NCBI GenBank assembly: GCA_026702755.1
Contig: JAPPBX010000115.1
Coordinates: 29,530 to 93,529, forward strand
DNA length: 64,000 nucleotides
Reading direction: 5' to 3'
From: Candidatus Poribacteria bacterium
Lineage (GTDB): Bacteria > Poribacteria > WGA-4E > WGA-3G
Each line of letters starts with the position of its first letter. Positions within the stretch are counted from its first letter, which is position 1. A model generated the notes under the pieces. That model worked only from the letters and a program-made list of their open reading frames with translations. It made no database searches and was not told the origin of the DNA. Below are positions 35,061-42,588 of this stretch, in pieces. Made by a program: the position numbers and the translations under genes.

Positions 35061-35834
35061 TTAGCGACGCGAAACGGCTCCCCCGTCAATTGTCATAATA
35101 TCGCCACTAATATAGGCGGCTTCATTGGATGCCAGGAACAATACTGCGCCAATATAGTCCCATACTGTTGCCCTGCGTTCAAGTGGAGGTGCGTCCGGTG
35201 AAACAGGCGGTAAATCGGGTAAAGTATCATCTTCAGGAAGGTTCCGAGAAGCATTCATACCAGTCGGTGCTCCACCACCAGGTGCGACAGCATTTACAGT
35301 GATACCGTGTGGGCGAAGCTCCAAGGCGAGACTGCGCGTGAGTCTATTCAGGGCGGCTTTGCTGACACAATAACTGAGAACACCAACGTGTGATTCTTCG
35401 GCATAAATAGACGAATTGTTAATAATACGACCCCGTATCCCCTGTTCTATCATCACCTTAGCAACTGCCTGTGCACAGAGTAGACATCCCTTCACATTAA
35501 CGCCCATCACCCTATCAAATTGTTCCGGCGTTACCTCAAACAAAGGCTGTCCACCAAGAATCCCTGCATTGTTGAACAGAATATCAATTCGTTTAAAGGT
35601 TTCTATCGCAGTATCTACAGCGTCCTGAACCTGCTCAGGCACAGTGACATCCAAAGGCACAGCAATAGCCTTTCCTCCTTCAGCGAGGACTTCTGTAGCG
35701 ACAGCATCCGCGCTCCGACCCCCAGCAACAACGACAGATGCTCCTTCACGCGCGAATGCTAAACACGCGGCTCTCCCGATCCCTAAAGGTCCGCCTCCGC
35801 CTGTCACAAATGCGACTTTATTCTCAAAACGCAT
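35061..35834 (-). CDS. SDR family oxidoreductase
   Basis: A 257-residue classical short-chain dehydrogenase/reductase. The cofactor loop is TGGGGPLGIGRAA, the NNAG motif is in ILFNNAGILGG, and the catalytic Ser, Tyr and Lys lie in NNSSIYAEESHVGVLSYCVSK. An unusually proline-rich insertion (PDLPPVSPDAPPLERR) lies before the C-terminal ISGDIMTIDGG. GAGGAGGA precedes the ATG. Substrate unknown. It probably forms a two-gene operon with the small membrane protein downstream. Confidence 0.93.
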   Translation of the reverse strand: MRFENKVAFVTGGGGPLGIGRAACLAFAREGASVVVAGGRSADAVATEVLAEGGKAIAVPLDVTVPEQVQDAVDTAIETFKRIDILFNNAGILGGQPLFEVTPEQFDRVMGVNVKGCLLCAQAVAKVMIEQGIRGRIINNSSIYAEESHVGVLSYCVSKAALNRLTRSLALELRPHGITVNAVAPGGGAPTGMNASRNLPEDDTLPDLPPVSPDAPPLERRATVWDYIGAVLFLASNEAAYISGDIMTIDGGAVSRR

Positions 35835-35974
35835 CTAATCCTCCTCCTGTACACAATTCCTATTCTTTGTTCCTCTGCGTTACACTATTTTACCATAATA
35901 CCCTTTAATTTTGCAAGGTTTCACCGATTTCCGGCAGAATAATACACCTCTACAATATATTCACCAATTTTAAC

Positions 35975-36004
35975 TTGACAAACTTTTGTAAAACCCACTA
36001 TTAT
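35975..36004 (+). promoter_or_regulatory. Sigma-70-like promoter for the PQQ-propeller gene
   Basis: TTGACA (35975-35980), 18-base spacer, TATTAT (35999-36004), about 77 bases before the ATG. Confidence 0.55.
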
Positions 36005-36080
36005 AGTTAGTGAAGCAAGGTAGGACGCTGAAATTTAGGCATAGTTTCGCGTTTCATCAAGGAAAAAGGAAGTCTCATAC

Positions 36081-37643
36081 ATGGAACGTCCCCAAAAACC
36101 AATCCGGTGGTGGCCCCTTTTTATTGTCATCACCCTCGCTATCTTAGGTACTATAGCGACATGGGTCTCGGACGCAGGGCATCGCCAAGACAAAATTCTC
36201 CTGACATCCATGATCGTCATTGTCACGATCGTTTTGAGTTTACTCTGGCTGTTATTCTTCTCCGAATTGAGATGGCGTGTTAAGCTGATTATCCTCGCTA
36301 TGATGGGGTTGGGCGTTTTTCTCGGTACAAATCTATACCAATTCAAAGGATTTAATGGCGACCTCGTGCCGGTTTTTGAAAGGCGTTGGCGGGAAAAACA
36401 GACCACTTTTCGGATAGTCTCTGGGAACGTCCCCAATCCGCAAATGTCCATAATGGACTATTCACAATTTCTTGGGCCGGATCGAAACGGAGTCGTGACC
36501 AATATCAAACTAAATCTTGATTGGGAAACCCATCCCCCTGAACTCGTATGGCGGCAGCCGGTTGGTGCTGGTTGGTCAGGATTCGCAATAGTCGGGAATT
36601 CGGCAATCACCCAAGAACAGGAAGGCGACTGGGAAAAAGTCGTGTGTTACGATTTGTACACCGGTGAGATAAAGTGGAGTCACAAAGATCAGGCGAGATA
36701 CAATACCCCTCCTGCGGGTCTCGGACCACGAGCGACACCAACGATTTCAATGAACAGAGTTTATACTGTTGGTTCAACAGGGATTCTCAACTGCTTGGAC
36801 TTTGAGACGGGCGAACAACTCTGGAGCACGAATATCTTTGAGGAGCATAAGGCAAAAATGCCGCCTTGGGGTGTAAGTATTTCTCCGCTTGTTTTGGGTG
36901 AATTGGTTATTGTCAGTGCTGGCGGCGCGGTTGCCTACCACAGAGAGACGGGTGAAATTGTGTGGACAGGATATAGGGTCCAGAGCGGCTATAGTTCACC
37001 ATTTCTCACGACCTTGGCCGGTGTTGAGCAAATCGTGCTTTTTAACCAAGGGTTAGTCACCGCACATGACCCGTCGAGCGGTGAACTCTTGTGGAAACAA
37101 CCGTGGCCCATCGTAGAATGTGTAGCGCAACCCGTGCCGCTTCCAAATGACAAACTGCTTGTCTCAACAGGTTACGGTGTCGGTGCTAAATTATTCCAAA
37201 TTTCTCGTAACCCTGAAGACGAATTCAACGTATCACCTGAAAAGGAATTCAAAGTATCAATTGTATGGGAAACTATCTCGTTTAAAGCCAAATTCACTAA
37301 TATCATACATTATAACGGCTACCTGTACGGACTTGATGATGGAATTTTTGCCTGTGTAAATCCCGCTGATGGGACACGCCAATGGAAACGCGGTAGGTAT
37401 GGACACGGGCAAACTTTATTAATCTCGGATGTCCTGCTCGTGCTGACGGAATCTGGTGAAATCGTACTTGTAGAACCCGATCCAGAAGAGCATATAGAGC
37501 ATGCCCGATTTGAGGCACTAAAAGGGAGGACATGGAATACTCCAGCAATCGTTGGTTCCTACCTCCTCGTCCGAAATGACCAAGAAGCAGCGTGCTATCA
37601 ACTACCAGTTATCAGCACGTATACCGATTTCAACATAAAATAG
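36081..37643 (+). CDS. Membrane-anchored PQQ-like beta-propeller protein
   Basis: A 520-residue protein with three N-terminal membrane segments (about residues 10-28, 38-58, 65-82), then a large extracytoplasmic beta-propeller. The propeller shows repeating PQQ-type blades such as LVWRQPVGAGWSG, DLYTGEIKWSHKD, DFETGEQLWSTN, HRETGEIVWTG, DPSSGELLWKQPW and NPADGTRQWKRG. SQFLGPDRNGV at its start is typical of planctomycete-like outer-membrane-type PQQ proteins. No dehydrogenase catalytic residues are evident, so it is more likely a scaffold or sugar-related propeller than an enzyme. AAGGAAG precedes the ATG. Confidence 0.85.
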   Translation: MERPQKPIRWWPLFIVITLAILGTIATWVSDAGHRQDKILLTSMIVIVTIVLSLLWLLFFSELRWRVKLIILAMMGLGVFLGTNLYQFKGFNGDLVPVFERRWREKQTTFRIVSGNVPNPQMSIMDYSQFLGPDRNGVVTNIKLNLDWETHPPELVWRQPVGAGWSGFAIVGNSAITQEQEGDWEKVVCYDLYTGEIKWSHKDQARYNTPPAGLGPRATPTISMNRVYTVGSTGILNCLDFETGEQLWSTNIFEEHKAKMPPWGVSISPLVLGELVIVSAGGAVAYHRETGEIVWTGYRVQSGYSSPFLTTLAGVEQIVLFNQGLVTAHDPSSGELLWKQPWPIVECVAQPVPLPNDKLLVSTGYGVGAKLFQISRNPEDEFNVSPEKEFKVSIVWETISFKAKFTNIIHYNGYLYGLDDGIFACVNPADGTRQWKRGRYGHGQTLLISDVLLVLTESGEIVLVEPDPEEHIEHARFEALKGRTWNTPAIVGSYLLVRNDQEAACYQLPVISTYTDFNIK

Positions 37644-37722
37644 TTCTTACCACCGACAATTCCTCACATTAATAACACAATCCTCATATTGACAAAAGAA
37701 TGAGAAAGGAAAAGACAGTAGA

Positions 37723-38658
37723 ATGCTCAGAGATATACGAAAATCAGCTTTATTTTTATTCTGTTGTAGCATCACACTACTGTTTCCGGCATTTACGGCG
37801 TTAGCAGAAAAATATTGGAACATACCGGGTAAATTTCAAGGTACAATTGATTCCCCTTTGGAAGCCAGTTTTGAACTCTATATCAAACACCGACGGAATC
37901 GCCGGATATTGTCATCAACCGACCGGACGAGTTTCGTCGTCTACGATATTTCAAAAAACAAAAAATTAGTGTCGATCAACGAAGATCGGCAGATGATGGC
38001 GGCCTCACTCATCAAAAATTTTGTTATGCTCGCCTATTTCCACGAAGTTAGATATGGGCGACAAGCACATACTGCTGTTAATAAGGGGCACCTCAGAGCA
38101 ATGATTCAGTGGAGTTCCAATCCATCCACCAACTACTTTATTCGGTTACTTGGTGGACCGGCACGCGTAGATAAGATATTACGTGTCAACTATCCCTATT
38201 TTAAGCAGACCCGGATTGTCGAACAGATCCCCAGAGGCGGACGCACCTATAGGAATATGACATCCGCGCGCGATCTCAGCACGTTCTTTTTGCACTTATG
38301 GCATGGAAGACTTCCTCATTCCGAAAAAATGAAGTGGTATTTCAAACTCAAAAACGGAGATTATATCTTTAAAAAGACCTACATCCCATCATCTGTGACG
38401 GTTTACAACAAAACCGGCACCGTCTATGGATTAGTAGGTGATGGTGGTATATTGGTTCTCAAGGATCCACAAGGCAAACCAAGACCTTATGTTTTTATCG
38501 GCATGATGGAGGACAGAACCAAGACAAACCTCAGAAATCGGTGGCAGCCCTTCGGCACTTGGAGGGATCGACGCACCTATATCCTGCGGCGTCTCTCGGA
38601 ACGTGCCTACAAGTACATTTACGAAAATCACTATGGCGGTAGACTCGCCCGCCGTTAA
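37723..38658 (+). CDS. Exported serine hydrolase, class A beta-lactamase fold
   Basis: A 311-residue protein with a signal peptide (residues about 1-29, ending ALA). All three beta-lactamase/PBP motifs are present: SxxK in AASLIKNFVML, SxN in WSSNPSTNYF and KTG in YNKTGTVYGL. The class A Glu166 equivalent is not obvious, so it may act as a carboxypeptidase or transpeptidase-like enzyme, or be a diverged lactamase. GAAAGGA precedes the ATG. The next gene starts 20 bases after its stop, beginning what looks like a five-gene operon through the two dockerin-thioredoxin genes. Confidence 0.85.
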   Translation: MLRDIRKSALFLFCCSITLLFPAFTALAEKYWNIPGKFQGTIDSPLEASFELYIKHRRNRRILSSTDRTSFVVYDISKNKKLVSINEDRQMMAASLIKNFVMLAYFHEVRYGRQAHTAVNKGHLRAMIQWSSNPSTNYFIRLLGGPARVDKILRVNYPYFKQTRIVEQIPRGGRTYRNMTSARDLSTFFLHLWHGRLPHSEKMKWYFKLKNGDYIFKKTYIPSSVTVYNKTGTVYGLVGDGGILVLKDPQGKPRPYVFIGMMEDRTKTNLRNRWQPFGTWRDRRTYILRRLSERAYKYIYENHYGGRLARR

Positions 38659-38677
38659 TTGTTGTAAGGGAATTTCT

Positions 38678-39334
38678 ATGCGACGCATTGTTGACATCGG
38701 CAGACGCATTGAACTCATACCAATTGACCCACACTTCCATGACATCACTATTGGACTCTACCGACAACAAATTACCGATCCAAATCTTGGAAAAGCCTTC
38801 CCTGCTTTCTTAGTGCATACCTATAGCCAGATTTCAGGCGCGCCTGAAAGAATTGGAGAAGTTATACAATCAATGCAAATACTCGGAGGGATGCTGAAAA
38901 CTCCGGAAGATTTGCTCTATTTTCCTTGTAAAGATGTGCACGAAGCGGCGTGTCGTCGCGTCTTCTTAGAAGCCTGTAAACTCGCGTCAAACACCCAAGC
39001 CGAAGCACGTCCCTTAAATATACTTGATAAAAAATCGCAACTTACCATCACAGTCGATTCGATCGGATCCGGTATCTATCGGGTTACGGCAAATGGTGAG
39101 GGCAGAGGTGCAGCACGGCGAATTTCTGCGATCGCAGGCGGCTTGATGAAATTGGGTGAAATGGAAGGCATCGAAACTGATAATAAAGATACAGTTGGTT
39201 TCGCCTGTGGACACTCCCATGACGCACTTATTGGGCTGCTACTGATTCGCGCACCGAACGTTAGAGTTGTCCTCAGAGAAGAAGAGATGGGTGCTGCACG
39301 TGGTGTGCTTTCTGCCCCAAGTCAACAAACATAA
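38678..39334 (+). CDS. Hypothetical conserved-looking protein
   Basis: A 218-residue soluble protein with no signal peptide. I do not recognise the family. The N-terminal part (PIDPHFHDITIGLYRQ) carries a histidine cluster, and a C-terminal block (TVGFACGHSHDALIGLLLIRAP) has Cys/His residues that could bind a metal. AAGGGA before ATG 38678 sets the start; an earlier ATG inside the preceding gene is rejected. It sits 19 bases after the beta-lactamase-fold gene and 12 bases before the UROD-family gene, so it is very likely in the same operon. Confidence 0.7.
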   Translation: MRRIVDIGRRIELIPIDPHFHDITIGLYRQQITDPNLGKAFPAFLVHTYSQISGAPERIGEVIQSMQILGGMLKTPEDLLYFPCKDVHEAACRRVFLEACKLASNTQAEARPLNILDKKSQLTITVDSIGSGIYRVTANGEGRGAARRISAIAGGLMKLGEMEGIETDNKDTVGFACGHSHDALIGLLLIRAPNVRVVLREEEMGAARGVLSAPSQQT

Positions 39335-39346
39335 AGGAAATCGAAG

Positions 39347-40369
39347 ATGCAAATGTCAATGACGAGTCGTGAACGCGTACTCGCCGCGCTCCGCAATGAA
39401 CAAACCGACCGAACACCCGTCTGTAATCCCACCTCTGTCGCGACTGTTGAACTGATGGATCTGGTTGATGCGCCCTTCCCAGAAGCAAATCGAGAACCGG
39501 AACTCATGGCACGACTCGCCGCTACCGGATATACTGAACTCGGATTCGATACCATTATGCCCGTCTTCACGATTATCCAAGAATCAAGTGCCCTTGGTTG
39601 TAAGATTCAGTGGGAACAGAAGGACAACTGGCCGACTGTTAGAATGCGGGAACCGATCTGGGAAGACGTTGATGACATCGTTATACCGAACGATTTTTTG
39701 ACACATCCGGACACGCAGTGTGTACTCGAAGCGATTAAAATCCTGAAAAAAGAATACGGTGATGAAGTCGCCGTTATTGGGAAAACGATGGGACCTTGGT
39801 CGCTCGGTTACCACTGCTTCGGTGTTGAACCTTTTTTGCTGCTCTCACTTGACGATCCCGGGAAAACAAAACTCGCACTTGATCGAATGAAGGAAGCGAC
39901 TGTTCAATTCGGTGTGGCACAAATTGAGGCAGGTGCCGATGCGCTTACGCTTCCAGACCACGCTACCGGCGACCTCGTTAGTGGCGAATACTACCAACGT
40001 TATCTACGCGACCTACACATCGAGTTTGTTGAGCGTATCCCTATTCCCTTAATACTTCACATCTGCGGACGCACTGTTGACAGGATGGAATACATCGCTC
40101 AAACCGGCATGGCTGCGTTCCATTACGACTCCAAAAATGAACCTCAGGAATCTATAGAGATCGTCCAAGACCGCATTGCTCTCATCGGAAACATCAATAA
40201 TCCGGAAACGCTATTTTCCAAAGAACCGGAAGACGTTAAAGCAGAGGTCGTAAAAAATCTTGAGGCGGGGGTCCCACTGATCGGACCGGAATGTGCAATC
40301 CCCCTTCAGACGACAATCGAAAATCTCCAAGCGATTCCGGAAGCAGTACAAGAATGGCACCGGGCGTAG
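39347..40369 (+). CDS. Uroporphyrinogen decarboxylase family protein, MtaA/CmuA-like
   Basis: A 340-residue TIM-barrel protein of the URO-D superfamily. The zinc-binding pattern of corrinoid-dependent methyltransferases (His-x-Cys, then a distant Cys) is visible in ILHICGRTVD and LIGPECAIPLQT, so it is closer to MtaA/CmuA methylcobamide methyltransferases than to HemE. N-terminal MTSRERVLAALRNEQTDRTP is typical of this subgroup. AAAGGAA precedes the ATG. No corrinoid protein is encoded nearby, so the methyl donor and acceptor are unknown. Only 8 bases separate its stop from the first dockerin-thioredoxin gene. Confidence 0.87.
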   Translation: MQMSMTSRERVLAALRNEQTDRTPVCNPTSVATVELMDLVDAPFPEANREPELMARLAATGYTELGFDTIMPVFTIIQESSALGCKIQWEQKDNWPTVRMREPIWEDVDDIVIPNDFLTHPDTQCVLEAIKILKKEYGDEVAVIGKTMGPWSLGYHCFGVEPFLLLSLDDPGKTKLALDRMKEATVQFGVAQIEAGADALTLPDHATGDLVSGEYYQRYLRDLHIEFVERIPIPLILHICGRTVDRMEYIAQTGMAAFHYDSKNEPQESIEIVQDRIALIGNINNPETLFSKEPEDVKAEVVKNLEAGVPLIGPECAIPLQTTIENLQAIPEAVQEWHRA

Positions 40370-40377
40370 CAAAATAC

Positions 40378-40986
40378 ATGAAAAAAATCGTAGTTTCACT
40401 GCTCATCACAAGTTTACTGCTAATAGGTTTGAACGCAGGTTACACACAGGACACAGATTTTGATGCTTTAACAGCATCGGATGTTAATGCCGATGGCATT
40501 GTAAATATCCTTGATTTGACACTCATTGCCACACACTTCGGCGAGACACCCACCACAGATCAGATCCCTAATCCAGATGTCAACGCGGACGGAAGTGTCA
40601 ACATCCTTGACCTGACCCTCGTCGCGAGTTATCTCGGCAAAAAATCGGGAATTCCCTTTGAAGTCACGGATGCAACTTTTGACGACATCGTCTTGGGTTC
40701 TGAACTGCCGATTGTCGTAGAATTTAAAGACGATACCTGACCATTTTGCATATTGATGCGACCGGTGGTAGCAGAAGTGGCATTAGAATATCGTGACATC
40801 TTCAGTTTTGTCAAGTTGGACGTGAACACCCAAGAGGAAAAGACATTGGAATATCACATCCGTGGAACACCGACCTATATTGTATTCAAAGACGGAGAGA
40901 TCGCAGGGGGGTTTGGTGGAGCGATGCCTAAGTCCAGATTGGTAGAGCGAATTCTTGGAATCTTAGAGATTGAGGAAACTGAATAA
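40378..40986 (+). CDS. Putative selenoprotein: exported dockerin-thioredoxin with in-frame TGA (UxxC)
   Basis: Read through one TGA (40738-40740), this frame gives 202 residues. It contains a signal peptide (MKKIVVSLLITSLLLIGLNA), two dockerin-like calcium loops (DVNADGIVNILDLTL and DVNADGSVNILDLTL) and a complete thioredoxin domain. Thioredoxin landmarks: GIPFEVTDATFDDIVL, then VVEFKDDT-[TGA]-PFC, the central FVKLDVN strand, the cis-proline loop GTPTYIVF and the GAMPKSRLVERIL tail. The TGA replaces the first Cys of CxxC, giving UPFC, so selenocysteine insertion is the best explanation. A candidate SECIS hairpin follows at 40757. Starts further upstream exist inside the previous gene; ATG 40378 gives the signal peptide. 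No clear ribosome binding site; probably coupled to the gene 8 bases upstream. If TGA were a true stop, this would be a truncated protein and an untranslated Trx fragment. Confidence 0.8.
40738..40740 (+). other. In-frame TGA, predicted selenocysteine codon
   Basis: Falls at the N-terminal cysteine of the thioredoxin CxxC motif; the resolving Cys is TGC at 40747-40749. The same substitution occurs at 42197 in the next gene. TGA is used as an ordinary stop by truA, the MFS gene and the AAA/nuclease gene in this window. Confidence 0.78.
40757..40773 (+). promoter_or_regulatory. Candidate bacterial SECIS hairpin 1
   Basis: TGCGACC, loop GGT, GGTAGCA: ACC/GGT and TGC/GCA stems separated by one G-A mismatch. 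The loop begins 23 nucleotides after the TGA and starts with GG, consistent with the general bacterial SECIS pattern. Confidence 0.5.
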
Positions 40987-41029
40987 AAATTGATTCATTG
41001 CGAACCAAGTTGATAGAAGGAAGAAACGG

Positions 41030-42442
41030 ATGAAAAAATTAATTTGTTTGCTGCTAATATTAAGTTTGGCACTGCTCGTTTCAATGGTGGGTTACGCCCA
41101 AGATACGGATCCTGATACCTTGCGGGCAGCTGATGTCAATGCGGACGGTGTGATAAACATCCTCGATTTGACACTCGTTGCTTCTCACTTCGGCGAGATG
41201 CCCACGGCAGATCAGAGCCCTAATCCAGATGTCAACGGGGACGGAACTGTCAACATCCTCGATCTGACACTCGTCGCCACCCATTTCGGTGAAACCGTTC
41301 CGCCACCTATAGTGTTTGTTAGTACGCCATTGTTTCTTAGCGCGGATCCAGCAGCCAATTCGCAGCTTGACGTGAACGATGCTATCACCGTTACCTTTGA
41401 TAACACACCAGAGAACGTTACAGTGAGCACAGGGGTCGCTATAGTCGATGGCAAGATCGTGACAATCACAGGTCCTTTCACTGCTGGTCCTCTTGCGTTG
41501 ACAATTACTTGGTCTGATGGAACTCAAACGCAAACACTCACCTACACTGTCAAGCAACCTGTGGCTTTTGTTAGCGTGCATCCAAGGATTGACTCCGAAC
41601 TTACTGTGAACGATACTATCACCTTTACTTTTGACAGCCCACCGGATGATGTCACAGTAAATGCGGGTGTTGCTACAATCGACGGTAAAATCGTGACAAT
41701 CAAAGGTCCCTTTACCCCGGGTCCCCTTAACTTAACAGTCGGTTGGAATGATGGGAGTCTAACATTTACTTACACTGTCGCCGGACCAGATACCGATGCT
41801 CCCGATATTAGTAGTGGAACCGTGAGCGATGGTGATAAAGATGTTGACGCTAAAGTGATTAACAGCACTGCAAGGATTGAAATTACATTCAGTGAAGAGG
41901 TCAGCGGTAACATCACACTGCAAACCGCAGCAGGCGTTGACATCGGTTGGCTGGGCAAAGTTGAAGGGAATAAAGGGATCCTCGAACTGGTCAAAGGGAA
42001 AGAACTTGGCAACGAGATAACATACGTTATTGCGGGGAAAGTCAAAGATGCTGCTGGCAATTCAACTGACATTAGCATTACTTTTACAACTGCAAGCAAA
42101 ACCTCTGGTATCCCATTTGAAGTCACCGATGCGACATTTGATAGCCTTGTGCTTGCGTCTGAGGTCCCTATCGTACTTGAGTTTATAAAAGACGGGTGAC
42201 CGTCCTGTAAAAGAATGGCGCCAGTTGTCGCCCAAATTGCTTTAGAGAACCGAAACACGTTTGCTGTTGCGAAACTGAATATTAAGGATGGCAGACAAAC
42301 GCTCCGAAAATATCGGATTAGACAAACCCCGACCTACATGGTGTTCCAAGATGGGGAACGGGGCGCAACCTTCGCAGGAGTGATACCGAAAGACCAATTC
42401 GTTCAGAAGGTCCTTACCGCGATAGATATTGAAGAAAATTAA
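41030..42442 (+). CDS. Putative selenoprotein: exported dockerin, Ig-like, thioredoxin with in-frame TGA (UxxC)
   Basis: Read through TGA 42197-42199, this gene encodes 470 residues: a signal peptide (ending VGYAQ), two dockerin-like loops (DVNADGVINILDLTL, DVNGDGTVNILDLTL), two repeated beta-sandwich units (LDVNDAITVTFDN and LTVNDTITFTFDS), an SbsA-type Ig-like domain (ARIEITFSEEVSGNITL ... VKDAAGNSTDISITF) and a C-terminal thioredoxin domain. The latter reads VLEFIKDG-[TGA]-PSCKRMAPVVAQIA, VAKLNIKDG, QTPTYMVFQDG. This matches WCGPCKMIAP-type thioredoxins, with TGA at the first Cys. A candidate SECIS hairpin follows at 42217. GAAGGAAG precedes the ATG. It is a paralogue of the gene 43 bases upstream. 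The retained frame and function-critical residues after the TGA argue against decay. Confidence 0.82.
42197..42199 (+). other. In-frame TGA, predicted selenocysteine codon
   Basis: Second member of the pair. It occupies the first position of the UPSC redox motif; the partner Cys is TGT at 42206-42208. Confidence 0.8.
42217..42232 (+). promoter_or_regulatory. Candidate bacterial SECIS hairpin 2
   Basis: GGCG and CGCC pair, followed by one C-U mismatch and a C-G pair closing loop AGTT. The loop begins 23 nucleotides after the TGA, exactly as in the first gene, with G in the second loop position. Confidence 0.5.
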
Positions 42443-42446
42443 GGGA

Positions 42447-42467
42447 GGCGAGGATACAATCCTCGCC
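42447..42467. repeat. GGCGAGGAT hairpin repeat
   Basis: GGCGAGGAT ACA ATCCTCGCC, a 9-bp perfect palindrome directly after the second selenoprotein-like gene and followed by AGCGGCGGCGGGG. Dispersed copy of the unit at 23543. Confidence 0.65.
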
Positions 42468-42506
42468 AGCGGCGGCGGGGTGTTTTGAAAAGGCGAAGAT
42501 ACTATA

Positions 42507-42567
42507 GGAAACACCCCAGCAAAACACCCTCGCCAGCGGCGGTGGGGAGTTTTGCTGGGGTGTTTCC
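42507..42567. terminator. Long palindrome between convergent genes, likely bidirectional terminator
   Basis: GGAAACACCCCAGCAAAAC (42507-42525) is repeated exactly in inverted orientation at 42549-42567. The 23 bases between them continue the pairing imperfectly around CGCC/GGCG, so the region can fold into one long hairpin. It lies between the dockerin-thioredoxin genes and the convergent VWA gene. Confidence 0.6.
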
Positions 42568-42588
42568 CTGTTCCGTGAAGAACTGGTA

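Noticed and set aside
40741..40986. Separate short thioredoxin gene downstream of a stop-terminated dockerin protein
   Set aside because: The fragment lacks its own ribosome binding site and the first half of the thioredoxin fold lies before the TGA in the same frame; a split gene would leave both halves non-functional.
40738..42199. Genome-wide reassignment of TGA to an amino acid
   Set aside because: TGA is the natural stop of several intact genes here (the 87-residue ORF, MFS transporter, truA, the second PhyH gene, the AAA/nuclease gene).
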